From: Rs1 sp036960485
Lineage (GTDB): Bacteria; Pseudomonadota; Gammaproteobacteria; Pseudomonadales; Balneatricaceae
Length of the DNA: 64,000 bases
Reading direction: 5' to 3'
Assembly: GCA_036960485.1 (NCBI GenBank)
Contig: JBALXS010000006.1
Coordinates: forward strand, 1-64,000
Part shown: in pieces, positions 17,271-25,786 of the stretch
How positions within the stretch are numbered: position 1 is the stretch's first letter
How the letters are laid out: each line of letters opens with the position of its first letter
Notes under the pieces: generated by a model
Database searches by the model: none
What the model was told of the DNA's origin: nothing
The model's input: only the letters and a program-made list of their open reading frames with translations
Program-made: the position numbers and the translations under genes

Positions 17271-18326
17271 TTAATTTTTCTCAAGTTGATTGATAATGCG
17301 ATTACGTAGTCTTATTGAACGATTGGATAGAATTTTGTAAAACTCGCTTTTTAATTGAGTTTTTTGGGATGGAAAGATGGTTCCATCCTCTAAGAATTCC
17401 TTACTTAAATATTGTTTAGCTAGGTAGTTTGGTGTTGCAACCCTAAGGTCTGCTGAGTTGCTAGCTGCTATTTGAGGACGGCTCATAAACTCTATGAACT
17501 GTGCTGCTGCTTTTTGTTTTTTAGAAGATGACAAAACAGTCAGGCAATCTACCCAAATAGAGGTACCTTCTACAGGCACCACAAAAGTCCAAGGATCATG
17601 TGGTAGGTTAGCATTTAGAGTAAGTTGATCACCGCTATAAACTAGTGCCATATAGATGTCATCGTCACGATTCTTGTGACTATAACTAACGACGTATTCA
17701 TATGTAGAGACAGATTTTTTTTGTTCTAATAGAATATTATAAGCTTTTTTCAAATCAGCTGTGTTTTCTGCATTAATAGAAAGGCCCAAAACCTTTAACG
17801 CAGGAACAAAAGTATCAATAGAGTCTAGCTGCATGCTTATATGTCCTTGAGCCTCCTTGTTAGGATAAACTAAATCGCCCCAGGATTTAGGGGCTGAATG
17901 GACTTTATCGTTTCTGTACACTATTCCCAATGTCCCCCATAAATAAGGCACTCCAAAATCACCACAGCTTTGGGCCCATCTTGGATCGGTATTTTTTAAA
18001 GGATTAGGGGTAATATTTCCCATAGGTTGCAGAAGATTATTCTTGCCAAAGAGCTTAGTAGCAACCGTTTCAATGACAGCAAGATCTATTCCCTCGCTGG
18101 ATTTACTTGCTATTAGTTCATCTCTGTCTTTATCTCTGTCAAAAATAAGTACTTTGATGGAATGACCCGTTTCTGTTTCGAACTGCTCAATAACACTTGA
18201 AGATATGTAGTTTTCCCAGTTATAAAAAACAAGTTCGGTTGCAGCGGCAATTTTGGATAAAAACAAAAATACTAATATAATACCAAATTGAAAAATTGAG
18301 GAATCAATCTTTTTTTTAATTACCAT
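17271..18326 (-). CDS. nspS: NspS-like periplasmic polyamine-binding sensor protein (PotD family)
   Basis: A 351-residue exported PotD-type binding protein. The signal peptide is at about 1-28. The fold motifs are clear: 'LVFYNWENYISSSVIEQFE' at the start, 'DLAVIETVATKLF', 'VPYLWGTLGIVYRNDKV', 'SWGDLVYP', and the late 'FVVPVEGTSIWVDCLTVLSSSKKQ'. No polyamine permease or ATPase is adjacent. Instead it is directly coupled to a membrane GGDEF-EAL protein. In V. cholerae this arrangement senses norspermidine and spermidine and sets cyclic-di-GMP levels and biofilm formation. The ligand here is inferred from synteny, not from binding-site analysis. Confidence 0.85.
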   Translation of the reverse strand: MVIKKKIDSSIFQFGIILVFLFLSKIAAATELVFYNWENYISSSVIEQFETETGHSIKVLIFDRDKDRDELIASKSSEGIDLAVIETVATKLFGKNNLLQPMGNITPNPLKNTDPRWAQSCGDFGVPYLWGTLGIVYRNDKVHSAPKSWGDLVYPNKEAQGHISMQLDSIDTFVPALKVLGLSINAENTADLKKAYNILLEQKKSVSTYEYVVSYSHKNRDDDIYMALVYSGDQLTLNANLPHDPWTFVVPVEGTSIWVDCLTVLSSSKKQKAAAQFIEFMSRPQIAASNSADLRVATPNYLAKQYLSKEFLEDGTIFPSQKTQLKSEFYKILSNRSIRLRNRIINQLEKN

Positions 18327-18655
18327 TATCTGATCATCCGAATAAATTGTTTTTATTATTGATACATCAAATCATTGAATACTAGCGCTGTATGCAAAAA
18401 ATAATTGCTATTCACACATCCAGGGCACACGGATGAATGTTTTTTGTTCAAAATGTTGATAGTGACTTGATATATATTTATTTTATTTAAATTTTTTATT
18501 CAACTTACGTAGGCGAAACTTCATATAACTAAGAGAACATTTGATTGTCTTAGGATTATCAAGCACTTCAAATACTGATGAATAAACGATCCTGTGTTTG
18601 GCCAGCTTTTCTGTATATTAGATCTAAATATCATTAACTAACTTAAGGGCACATA

Positions 18656-18785
18656 ATGCTAAAACTATACGGGCATCCTGGATCTGGCCACTCCTATAAA
18701 GTAAAGTTTGCGCCACATAAATATAATTAGGGTGTTATCGAATAGTTATCAGCTTTTATCGAAATAAACCCGAAGGTTGGTGATT
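18656..18785 (+). pseudogene. Glutathione S-transferase relic (N-terminal fragment)
   Basis: An ATG at 18656, preceded by AAGGG, opens 24 codons reading MLKLYGHPGSGHSYKVKFA, the start of a GST thioredoxin fold (catalytic-loop 'SGHSYKVK'). The frame stops at 18730. A shifted frame at about 18752-18785 reads AFIEINPK, resembling the next GST block (F..INP.G.VP). The rest of the gene is gone. The stretch 18327-18803 otherwise holds no gene. Confidence 0.6.
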
Positions 18786-18803
18786 AACTAAGTGACTCGA
18801 GCA

Positions 18804-19250
18804 TTAAGATTCGTTAGTGAAAACGACCATCATTGATACCTTATCTTGTGACTCTGCAAAGCGGTATGCATTAATTGAATGTCCAATGATTGTTTCGATA
18901 TCTGATTTAACAGCCATCGCTTGAGCAAGTTCTTCGTTTTTGAAAAATATATGGCTGGGGGAATAGCGTTTGTATTGTAGTTCCTCAACATTGTCCGCAG
19001 GCAATAGGTCGACCAAATAGTTTTGTTGCTCGAAGTAATAGCTTAGCCCCCGAGATGCATTTTTTTGACCTGGGAAGTAATAGACTGCAATTTTGTAGGG
19101 TGCAAGGCTATTGCCTGAGATTACATGAGGTTGTGGCATAATTGAAGGTCGGAACAAATTATTCCAGTTAAGTAACAGTCCGGAGCCGATCATGATCAAC
19201 AGTATGGAAATAAACAAATAAAAATAATTGGCTCTCTTCTTTGTATTCAT
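18804..19250 (-). CDS. Membrane-anchored protein with LytR C-terminal-like domain
   Basis: A 148-residue protein. One N-terminal membrane segment (about 10-28) follows a short basic head, so the body faces the periplasm. Residues 50-145 resemble the LytR_C/cell-envelope fold ('YKIAVYYFPGQKNASRGLSYYFEQQNYLVDLLPADNVEELQYKRYSPSHIFFKN'), in which a small alpha/beta domain compares pairs of strands. No partner genes lie nearby. The domain assignment is tentative, and it may simply be a lineage-specific envelope protein. Confidence 0.5.
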   Translation of the reverse strand: MNTKKRANYFYLFISILLIMIGSGLLLNWNNLFRPSIMPQPHVISGNSLAPYKIAVYYFPGQKNASRGLSYYFEQQNYLVDLLPADNVEELQYKRYSPSHIFFKNEELAQAMAVKSDIETIIGHSINAYRFAESQDKVSMMVVFTNES

Positions 19251-20011
19251 ACTAAGTGGTCACCCAAGGGTTATGTTAAATGCTAAATCGTTTAGCCACT
19301 TCCCTTTTGACTTATAGAGATAATATACAGGGATGTGAAAATCGGTCTAGAAAGAAAAGTAAACGTTTGTTTTATTGATAATACTAAGCGCATTAAAAAA
19401 GAATGGATGACTAATCCTTTAATACCTAAATTGGAGTGATATTATGGATGCAACAAGCTTTGGTTTTAAAAAATGGGAACAACAGTAACTGCAATGTATC
19501 AACCGAACCGCCTATAACAGAGCTAATCTGACGTTATGCTCGATGTAGTTCACGAGACCTAATTCACTGTTAGCAATCATTACTAGCAACTAATTCACGT
19601 GAAAATACATTCTGCTCTAGCTCCATAAACGATTTTTCAAAGTACCTGATTTTCCAAAATTAAATAACCGATGGGCGCTGTTACATCACCAGAAGGTGCT
19701 CTTTAATAAATAGCCACCGGTAAATAATTGCGTAATTAAAAAAATTTAAAGACAGTCAGTTAGTTATGCTTTTAATTTTTTAAGGCGTGCGCTGCAGAAT
19801 TAGTTTTACAGCAACTCTTTGCGGGCATAATGAGGTTACAGTATCGCTTAGTATTATTGCTAAGGTTGATTGATAACAATAAATGTCTAGGAAAATTTGG
19901 GAACTCAAGTACTCCGAGGTATGGTACTTCCATGCATTGCAACCGAGCACTCTTTAGTTGTTTTATATTTGAGTATGTGTCTTTTAATACTGTATTTCTT
20001 GAGAGAAAGTA
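19251..20011. other. Intergenic region before the diguanylate cyclase
   Basis: About 760 bases without a convincing gene. A 13-codon frame (19444-19485, MDATSFGFKKWEQQ) follows a TTGGAG-like site but is too short to call. Other frames overlap on both strands and look accidental. Confidence 0.4.
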
Positions 20012-21160
20012 ATGACAACTGCACAAGCTTACTTTTTAACTGTAGCTTTGATAAATCTAGTTTTAGCGTTCTCAGGTACTAGGGTTAGCGATCCTGAGGG
20101 AAAACAGCAATCTATTAAATTTTTCGTCATTGCATTCTTCGTCAATTCAATTAGTTGGCTTTTGTACGTATTTGATATAAATGTGCCTCTAAAAATAGTA
20201 TCGGTGATCCTCTCAGCTGCATTTATTTGGGGGATGGTGGTCTTTAGCTATAAACGATGTGAGTTGCATTTACCGTTAATACCCTTATCGGTAATTTTTT
20301 TGGTCAATTGCCTCTTTCTAGGATACTTTACATATCAAGGCGAATTCACTAGTGCCTTACATGTTAGTGCTTTATTCGTGCCTTTAGCGTTCATCATTAT
20401 TGGTTATTTATTTTTAAGGATCAAAAAAAATAGAAACCCATCTGATGTGATTTTATCTTACGCATGTTTTTTCATGGCAATGATTGTTGTTGCTCGTTCA
20501 TTGTTACTAGAGTTAGCCCCTGAGATATTTAGCAGAACGGCTGTGTCGTCACAAATTATATGGCCTGCTTTTAGTGTAGTGAGCGGTGTGTTTTCTCTAC
20601 TTAGTTTTACTGAAGAAGCTCAGTTAAAGTTAAAAGAAGAATCAAATACAGATGGGTTAACCGCGCTAGCCAATCGGCGTAGCATGGACGTTACTCTGAG
20701 TAATGAATGGGCGCGCGCGCGACGCCACGACAGACCATTGGCGCTAATCATGCTAGATCTTGATCTTTTTAAAAAATTTAATGATCAATATGGCCATCAG
20801 GCAGGGGATAAATGTTTGCAGGATATTGCTGATACTTTAAAAGAGAATGCGCATCGTGCTGAAGATTTAGCTGCTCGCTATGGTGGAGAAGAATTCTTGC
20901 TTATTTTGCCTGATACTGATACTGATACTGATGCCGTTGCCGCACGACAGGTAGCTGAAACAGTGTGTTCTTCCATTTTAGCGCTTAAAATAGCGCACGA
21001 ACAATCACCTTTCCACTTCGTCACGATCAGTGCAGGGGTTGCCGTGTTGGATAAAAACACCTATCAAAGTGCTGATGAGTTATTACGGGCAGCTGATACA
21101 GCGCTGTATAAAGCGAAAGAAAATGGCCGTAATCAGGTTCAGCTTGCTTCCAATTCGTAA
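20012..21160 (+). CDS. Membrane diguanylate cyclase (GGDEF)
   Basis: A 382-residue enzyme making cyclic-di-GMP from two GTP. The N-terminal half (about 1-205) is a string of hydrophobic segments, probably six to seven helices, without a large periplasmic domain. The GGDEF domain (about 215-380) has 'DGLTALANRR', 'MLDLDLFKKFNDQYGHQAGD' and the active-site GGEEF at 291-295, so it should be active. An RxxD product-inhibition site (RAED, 282-285) lies at the standard distance. A GATACT-type hexanucleotide repeat (about 20908-20931) encodes DTDTDTD after the active site. It is a single gene. Confidence 0.92.
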   Translation: MTTAQAYFLTVALINLVLAFSGTRVSDPEGKQQSIKFFVIAFFVNSISWLLYVFDINVPLKIVSVILSAAFIWGMVVFSYKRCELHLPLIPLSVIFLVNCLFLGYFTYQGEFTSALHVSALFVPLAFIIIGYLFLRIKKNRNPSDVILSYACFFMAMIVVARSLLLELAPEIFSRTAVSSQIIWPAFSVVSGVFSLLSFTEEAQLKLKEESNTDGLTALANRRSMDVTLSNEWARARRHDRPLALIMLDLDLFKKFNDQYGHQAGDKCLQDIADTLKENAHRAEDLAARYGGEEFLLILPDTDTDTDAVAARQVAETVCSSILALKIAHEQSPFHFVTISAGVAVLDKNTYQSADELLRAADTALYKAKENGRNQVQLASNS

Positions 21161-21231
21161 TTATCAATCAATGCTGTTCAATGAAAGTAACCTTTAAACT
21201 ATAGGTGTGTAAACCAGCCATAATATTCTAA

Positions 21232-21536
21232 AATGGCACGCTTTTATTGGACCTATCACAAAGTTTACCGGATCATTGGATAAAACCTGGTGTTCTTGAT
21301 GAACAGCATCAAAGGCCAGTTTTAAAGGGGTATTATCTAAAAGAGATCATCCGTTATGCAGTTTTTTCTATGTTAGATACGCTGTTTGTTGTTTTGATCT
21401 AGAAAAATAATGCTGCAAAGAAGCATTAATGTTGGCAGGCTCCGCTTACTCGATGGGTCGTGAAATACGCATCTATCATGACAGCAACAGCGAAGAGCAA
21501 ACGAAGTTTAATTTCAGTCTCATGGCGAGTAAGTGA
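21232..21536 (+). other. Coding-like remnants, unrecognised, between two genes
   Basis: A 56-codon open stretch (21232-21402) without its own start codon reads LSQSLPDHWIKPGVLDEQ..., and has protein-like composition. A second 27-codon frame starting ATG at 21453 reads MGREIRIYHDSNSEEQTKF. Neither has a clear ribosome site and they are in different frames. They may be the ruins of one or two genes. No family was recognised. The rest of 21161-21608 is non-coding. Confidence 0.25.
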
Positions 21537-21608
21537 GACGATCGCAAGCAAGCTCTTCGAACAGTCGCTGTTAATTATTAACGCAGCCGTTGAGCTAATT
21601 ATAGTGAA

Positions 21609-22382
21609 CTATTGCGTCGGAATACGGTTTTCTAAGTAGCGAAAAAGCATTACTAAAAACCCCGCAATGATCATATATATCAGCGCTAGCAGTAGCAAAG
21701 GCTCGTAAGTAATGAAAATATCTTGGCGAACCTTCGAAAAAGCACCGTAAACATCTATCATGGTAATAGTCGCCACCAGCGGAGTCGCCTTTAACTGCAG
21801 CACTACTTCGCCGCCCAGTGTTGGTAGAGCTCGTTGGATAGCTCTAGGTAGCCAAATTTTACGAAACAGCTGTATTTCACTAAAGCCATATGCACGACCA
21901 GCTTCAAGCTCTCCCTTAGGTACTCCAAGGAAAGCACCACGCATTATCTCACCTTCATAAGCGGCAAACGATAACGTTAAACACAACAACGCATAAGGCC
22001 AAGCTTGGCGCAAATACGGCCACATCGCTGAACCGCGTATTTCGGGAATGGTGGAAAATACCGAGCCTAAACCGTAATAGAGTAACCACAGCTGTAAAAG
22101 CAATGGAGTACCACGTATTACAGTGCAGAATTGACGGGCTAAAATAGCCAGAGGCCTAGGACCTCTCACTTGGACAAGACCAATCGGAAGCGCAAGGGCG
22201 AAGCCAATAGCAACACTGATCACTAGCAACCAAATTGTTCGCCAAACACCCGCTAATATTATCTCGTAATAATCGGGTAGCCAGTCCCAGCGCATGAAAA
22301 TTGCGCAGCTGACAATAATGCCAATACCGATGGCGGCAAGGAGGAATCGATGCGGGCTCCAAAAAGACTTGGGAGTAATCAT
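21609..22382 (-). CDS. ABC transporter permease, basic amino acid type (HisM-like)
   Basis: A 257-residue inner-membrane permease with about five helices. The EAA loop is 'YEGEIMRGAFLGVPKGELEAGRAYGFSEIQLFRKIWLPRAIQRALP', where the coupling helix contacts the ATPase. It pairs with the permease at 22379-23131. Its ATG overlaps the stop of that gene by 4 bases (ATGA), and GAGG lies upstream. It is the last gene of the four-gene import operon starting at 24860. By homology it takes up lysine-, arginine- or histidine-type compounds; the nearby dioxygenase makes trimethyllysine a plausible ligand. Confidence 0.9.
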   Translation of the reverse strand: MITPKSFWSPHRFLLAAIGIGIIVSCAIFMRWDWLPDYYEIILAGVWRTIWLLVISVAIGFALALPIGLVQVRGPRPLAILARQFCTVIRGTPLLLQLWLLYYGLGSVFSTIPEIRGSAMWPYLRQAWPYALLCLTLSFAAYEGEIMRGAFLGVPKGELEAGRAYGFSEIQLFRKIWLPRAIQRALPTLGGEVVLQLKATPLVATITMIDVYGAFSKVRQDIFITYEPLLLLALIYMIIAGFLVMLFRYLENRIPTQ

Positions 22383-23131
22383 GATGCTCCTCTCTCAGCA
22401 AAACCACGTCTGGACCAAGCTTCAATACGTTGAATTAGTTGATTAGAAATTAACGTAACCATTAAGTACAGCATGCCTGCTGCGCAGTAGAAAAGCATAT
22501 AGTGTTTAGTTGAACCGGCGGCTTGTTTTGTTTCTAACGTGAGTTCGCTAAAACCGACTACAGCTAATAAAGCAGTGTCTTTGGTGGCAATCAACCAGAG
22601 ATTAGCTAGCCCTGGAATCGCGTAAGGCAGCATGGCGGGTAATGTGATACTGCGCATTGTTTGCCAAAATGAAAAACCATAGGCTCTCGCCGCTTCTAGC
22701 TGACCTTTTGGCACCGCTAATATAGCGCCGCGGATAACTTCAGTAGCATAAGCACCTTGTACTAAACCAATAACAAATATGCCAGCGACTAAACCATCGA
22801 CATCGACCGGATCTCGCCCGATTAAATGCATAAACTGATTTAGTAAGTCAGTACCCGCGTAGTAAAAGAGTAAAATGAGAATGAGTTCAGGTACAGCGCG
22901 CACTAACGTGGTGTAGCAGGCGAGAGTATCGCGTACGAACGCGCCAGCATAGAGCTTTCCACAAGCGCCTAAAACGCCAATCACCAAGCCGAATGAATAT
23001 CCTCCTAAGGCTATTTCTAAGGAGTGTAATAAGCCCCTTAATAAATTACCGCCCCAGCCAGGAGGTGTGAGAGATAGTAATTGTAAACTTTCGAAAAACG
23101 AAGATATGGTATCCAAAACTGACTCTCCCAA
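22379..23131 (-). CDS. ABC transporter permease, basic amino acid type (HisQ-like)
   Basis: A 250-residue permease with about five membrane helices. It shows the conserved 'YATEVIRGAILAVPKGQLEAARAYGFSFWQTMRSITLPAMLPYAIPGL' coupling loop and the early 'LLRGLLHSLEIALGGYSFGLVIG'. It forms a heterodimer with the product of the overlapping downstream gene. It is the third gene of the operon, 94 bp after the binding-protein gene. Confidence 0.9.
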   Translation of the reverse strand: MGESVLDTISSFFESLQLLSLTPPGWGGNLLRGLLHSLEIALGGYSFGLVIGVLGACGKLYAGAFVRDTLACYTTLVRAVPELILILLFYYAGTDLLNQFMHLIGRDPVDVDGLVAGIFVIGLVQGAYATEVIRGAILAVPKGQLEAARAYGFSFWQTMRSITLPAMLPYAIPGLANLWLIATKDTALLAVVGFSELTLETKQAAGSTKHYMLFYCAAGMLYLMVTLISNQLIQRIEAWSRRGFAERGAS

Positions 23132-23225
23132 GAGGGACCAACGCGCAATAAATAAGGTGCTAGAGATAAGCAGATATATAACAAGCGGCCTATAACAATA
23201 GGCCGCGGTTTATAAGTCGATTAGC

Positions 23226-24008
23226 TTAGCTTCCGTATGGATCAAAGCTAAAGTATTTTTTAGAGATTTTCATGTACTCGCCATTGTCACGCAGCGTTTG
23301 AATGGCAGCATTAACAGCCGTTCTCAAAGCGTCATCACCTTTGCGGATACCGGCGCCAACACCTGGGCCTAAAATGTCTAAGTCAGCGGCGACTTCGCCT
23401 TTAACTTCACAGCACATTTTTCCTTGATCTGAATTCACAAATTCTGCCATGGCGAGAGAATCCGCTTGTAATGCGTCAATGCGTCCAGCGGCTAAATCTT
23501 GGTTCGCTTCATCTTGTGTTTGATATTCTTTAATGGAGTCCACTGCATCAGCAAAGTGTTTTAGTACGTATTTACGGTGAATTGTGCCGCTTTGGACACC
23601 AATAATTTTACCTTTCATGCTCTGGGCTGTCGCACCAATTTCAACGTTCTTATCACCGATAATTACCGCAGGTGTATTGTAGTATTTATCTGAGAAATCG
23701 ATGACTTTAAGACGGTCAGGGGTAATCGATAGTGAAGCCATGACCATATCAATTTTTTTACTATTGAGTGCTGGAATGATGCCATCCCAAGCGATAGGAG
23801 TGATTTTGCAATCTAGCTTAGCGGTCGCGCAAATTGCGCCCATCATATCGATTTCCCAACCTTGCCACTTACCAGAGACATCAGTTGAGGCAAAGGGAGG
23901 GTAGGGTTCAGCAGCAATACCGACTTTTACAACATCAGCGAAAGCTGATGGTGCGACGACCATGGCCATCAAGGCACCAACGATGGCATGTTTATTTAGA
24001 ATCTTCAT
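23226..24008 (-). CDS. Periplasmic basic-amino-acid-type binding protein of the ABC importer
   Basis: A 260-residue exported protein with signal peptide about 1-24 (ending SAFA). Family 3 hallmarks are 'VKVGIAAEPYPPFASTDVSGKWQGWEIDMM', 'SLSITPDRLKVIDFSDKYYNTP' and 'GKIIGVQSGTIHRKY'. It resembles lysine/arginine/ornithine and octopine binders. Two adjacent Cys in 'KMCCEVKG' may pair with C55/C62-type cysteines. It lies between the ATPase and permease genes, with GGAGA 9 nt before the ATG. Ligand specificity is inferred only from the neighbourhood. Confidence 0.9.
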   Translation of the reverse strand: MKILNKHAIVGALMAMVVAPSAFADVVKVGIAAEPYPPFASTDVSGKWQGWEIDMMGAICATAKLDCKITPIAWDGIIPALNSKKIDMVMASLSITPDRLKVIDFSDKYYNTPAVIIGDKNVEIGATAQSMKGKIIGVQSGTIHRKYVLKHFADAVDSIKEYQTQDEANQDLAAGRIDALQADSLAMAEFVNSDQGKMCCEVKGEVAADLDILGPGVGAGIRKGDDALRTAVNAAIQTLRDNGEYMKISKKYFSFDPYGS

Positions 24009-24050
24009 TTATTATTATCTCCTAATGGTAAAAAAATGTTTTCAGCGGGA

Positions 24051-24860
24051 TTATCGAACTGAACTGATAAATTGCTTCAAACGTTCTGATTTGGGCTGAT
24101 TAAATATTTGCTCAGGGGGGCCTTCTTCTTCAATAACACCTTGATGGAGAAAGACGACATGGCTGGCTACTTCACGGGCAAATTTCATTTCATGGGTGAC
24201 GAGTATCATGGTGCGACCTTCATTCGCGAGGTCCTCGATCACTTTGAGGACTTCACCAACTAATTCAGGATCTAGTGCTGAAGTGGGTTCATCAAATAAC
24301 ATCACGCTGGGCTGAACAGCCACAGCTCTGGCGATAGCAACCCGTTGTTGCTGACCACCCGATAAAAAGGCAGGGTAACTTTGTTCTTTATCGCTTAACC
24401 CCACCCGTTTTAATAATTGTTTAGCCAGCTGTATGGCGCTGTCTTTATCGACTCCATGCACAATAGTGGGAGCTGCTGTCAGGTTTTCAATTAATGTAAG
24501 ATGCTGCCACAAGTTAAAGTTTTGAAAAACCATTGCCAGCTTAGATCTAAGGCGCTTGACTTGTTTTTTATCTGCGGGCTTGGGCCCTTCGGAAGTCTGT
24601 TTCATGCGAATAATTTCGCCATTGATCGCGACTTCCCCAGCCGAGGGGATTTCTAATAGATTGATACAGCGTAGTAGGGTAGATTTACCAGAACCACTAC
24701 CGCCTATAATAGCGATGATATCGCCTTGTCTTGCAGTTAAATCAACGCCTTTTAATACTTCAACTCCATCGTACGATTTTCTTAGGCCGCGAATACTAAT
24801 CGCTGCATCGTGGGTGGTGGAATCGGCAATTTTTTGGTTTTTATTGTTGCTTGCCAGCAT
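24051..24860 (-). CDS. ABC transporter ATP-binding protein, polar amino acid type (HisP-like)
   Basis: A 269-residue ATPase. Walker A is 'GGSGSGKST', the signature 'LSGGQQQRVAIARA' and Walker B 'VMLFDEP', followed by 'TSALDPELVGEVL' and H-loop 'VTHEM'. ATG 24860 is preferred over ATG 24887, because AGAGGT sits 6 nt upstream of it and family homology starts soon after. It is the first gene of the operon. Its upstream region, shared with the divergent TetR gene, carries the motif at 24898 that recurs before the dioxygenase gene. Confidence 0.93.
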   Translation of the reverse strand: MLASNNKNQKIADSTTHDAAISIRGLRKSYDGVEVLKGVDLTARQGDIIAIIGGSGSGKSTLLRCINLLEIPSAGEVAINGEIIRMKQTSEGPKPADKKQVKRLRSKLAMVFQNFNLWQHLTLIENLTAAPTIVHGVDKDSAIQLAKQLLKRVGLSDKEQSYPAFLSGGQQQRVAIARAVAVQPSVMLFDEPTSALDPELVGEVLKVIEDLANEGRTMILVTHEMKFAREVASHVVFLHQGVIEEEGPPEQIFNQPKSERLKQFISSVR

Positions 24861-24897
24861 AGCTTTACCTCTAAAGTTATCGCTCAATACTATTACT

Positions 24898-24912
24898 CAT
24901 TTGTATAACAAG
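24898..24912. promoter_or_regulatory. Putative operator, copy A (ABC operon / TetR divergent region)
   Basis: CATTTGTATAACAAG contains the palindrome TTGT-ATA-ACAA. The same 15-mer with one change occurs in reverse orientation at 26932-26946, just upstream of the dioxygenase gene. It sits 38 bp before the ABC operon start and 88 bp before the TetR gene. Binding by that TetR protein is an inference. Confidence 0.5.
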
Positions 24913-25000
24913 CAATAGCTGTGTTGATAATATTTGGTCGCATGGCTAAAATCGAGTAATATATATCGACTGTCTTGAGTATTGTTGGAATCTAGAAACT

Positions 25001-25630
25001 ATGAGCACCCCACGACGATCATTTCGCCGCGCCAGCGAGGAAGAGAGACGCGCAGATCTAATTTCTGCCACTCAAGAATGTATTATACAAGGCGGCATAG
25101 GTGCTGCGACCACGCGTAAAATAGCAGATATAGCAGGAGTAACGCCCGGTCTGTTACGCCACTATTTTCCTGATAAAACATCACTATTACGCGCGACCTA
25201 CCAAGTGACGATGTCAACGATGACTCAACAGGCAGTGCAGGTCTTGGAGCATTGTGAGTCAACAGCTGCTGCTAGGTTACGATTGTTCATTGAAACCTCT
25301 TTGAAACCGCCAGTGATGCAGCCGCGTAATCATAAGTTGTGGGCGTCATTCACTAGTTTGATGAATGCAGTGCCAGAAATCTCAAACATTCATCGAGAGG
25401 CTTATCTCGAGTTTCGCAACGTCTGTGAGGCACTTATAACTGAGGTTTTTATCGAACTTGGACGAGAGTTGGATACACAGCATATTAAAAGGCTATCCAT
25501 TGCGGTGAACGCACTAATTGATGGGCTTTGGGTCGAAGGTTGCATGGCAATAGAGCTCTTTGATCAGGAGGAGTTTATAGAATTGGGTGTTTCGTCAGTG
25601 CAGTCTCTTTTAAAGTTAGAGACCCTATAG
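25001..25630 (+). CDS. TetR-family regulator, BetI-like
   Basis: A 209-residue repressor-type regulator. The N-terminal HTH (about 18-60) reads 'RRADLISATQECIIQGGIGAATTRKIADIAGVTPGLLRHYFPDKTSLL', the usual TetR pattern. The C-terminal ligand domain resembles the BetI-type (TetR_C_6) group, with 'LWASFTSLMNAVPEI' and 'ALIDGLWVEGCMAIELF', which in characterised members answers choline or other quaternary amines. It is transcribed away from the ABC operon and sits between it and the dioxygenase gene, so it most likely regulates both. No clear ribosome site precedes the ATG. Confidence 0.88.
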   Translation: MSTPRRSFRRASEEERRADLISATQECIIQGGIGAATTRKIADIAGVTPGLLRHYFPDKTSLLRATYQVTMSTMTQQAVQVLEHCESTAAARLRLFIETSLKPPVMQPRNHKLWASFTSLMNAVPEISNIHREAYLEFRNVCEALITEVFIELGRELDTQHIKRLSIAVNALIDGLWVEGCMAIELFDQEEFIELGVSSVQSLLKLETL

Positions 25631-25786
25631 AGGGCGCCGTAAAATTACTGCGCTCAACAATGAGGGGTTAAAAATCGGCTCAATATGCTCGTTTGTAACT
25701 ATAAATTCGCTATTTCGCCGATTGTGATTAAAACTCTTCCGGTCAGCTAAAGCTGTTGCCTTGGCTTATTATCATTCGCTACCTTT

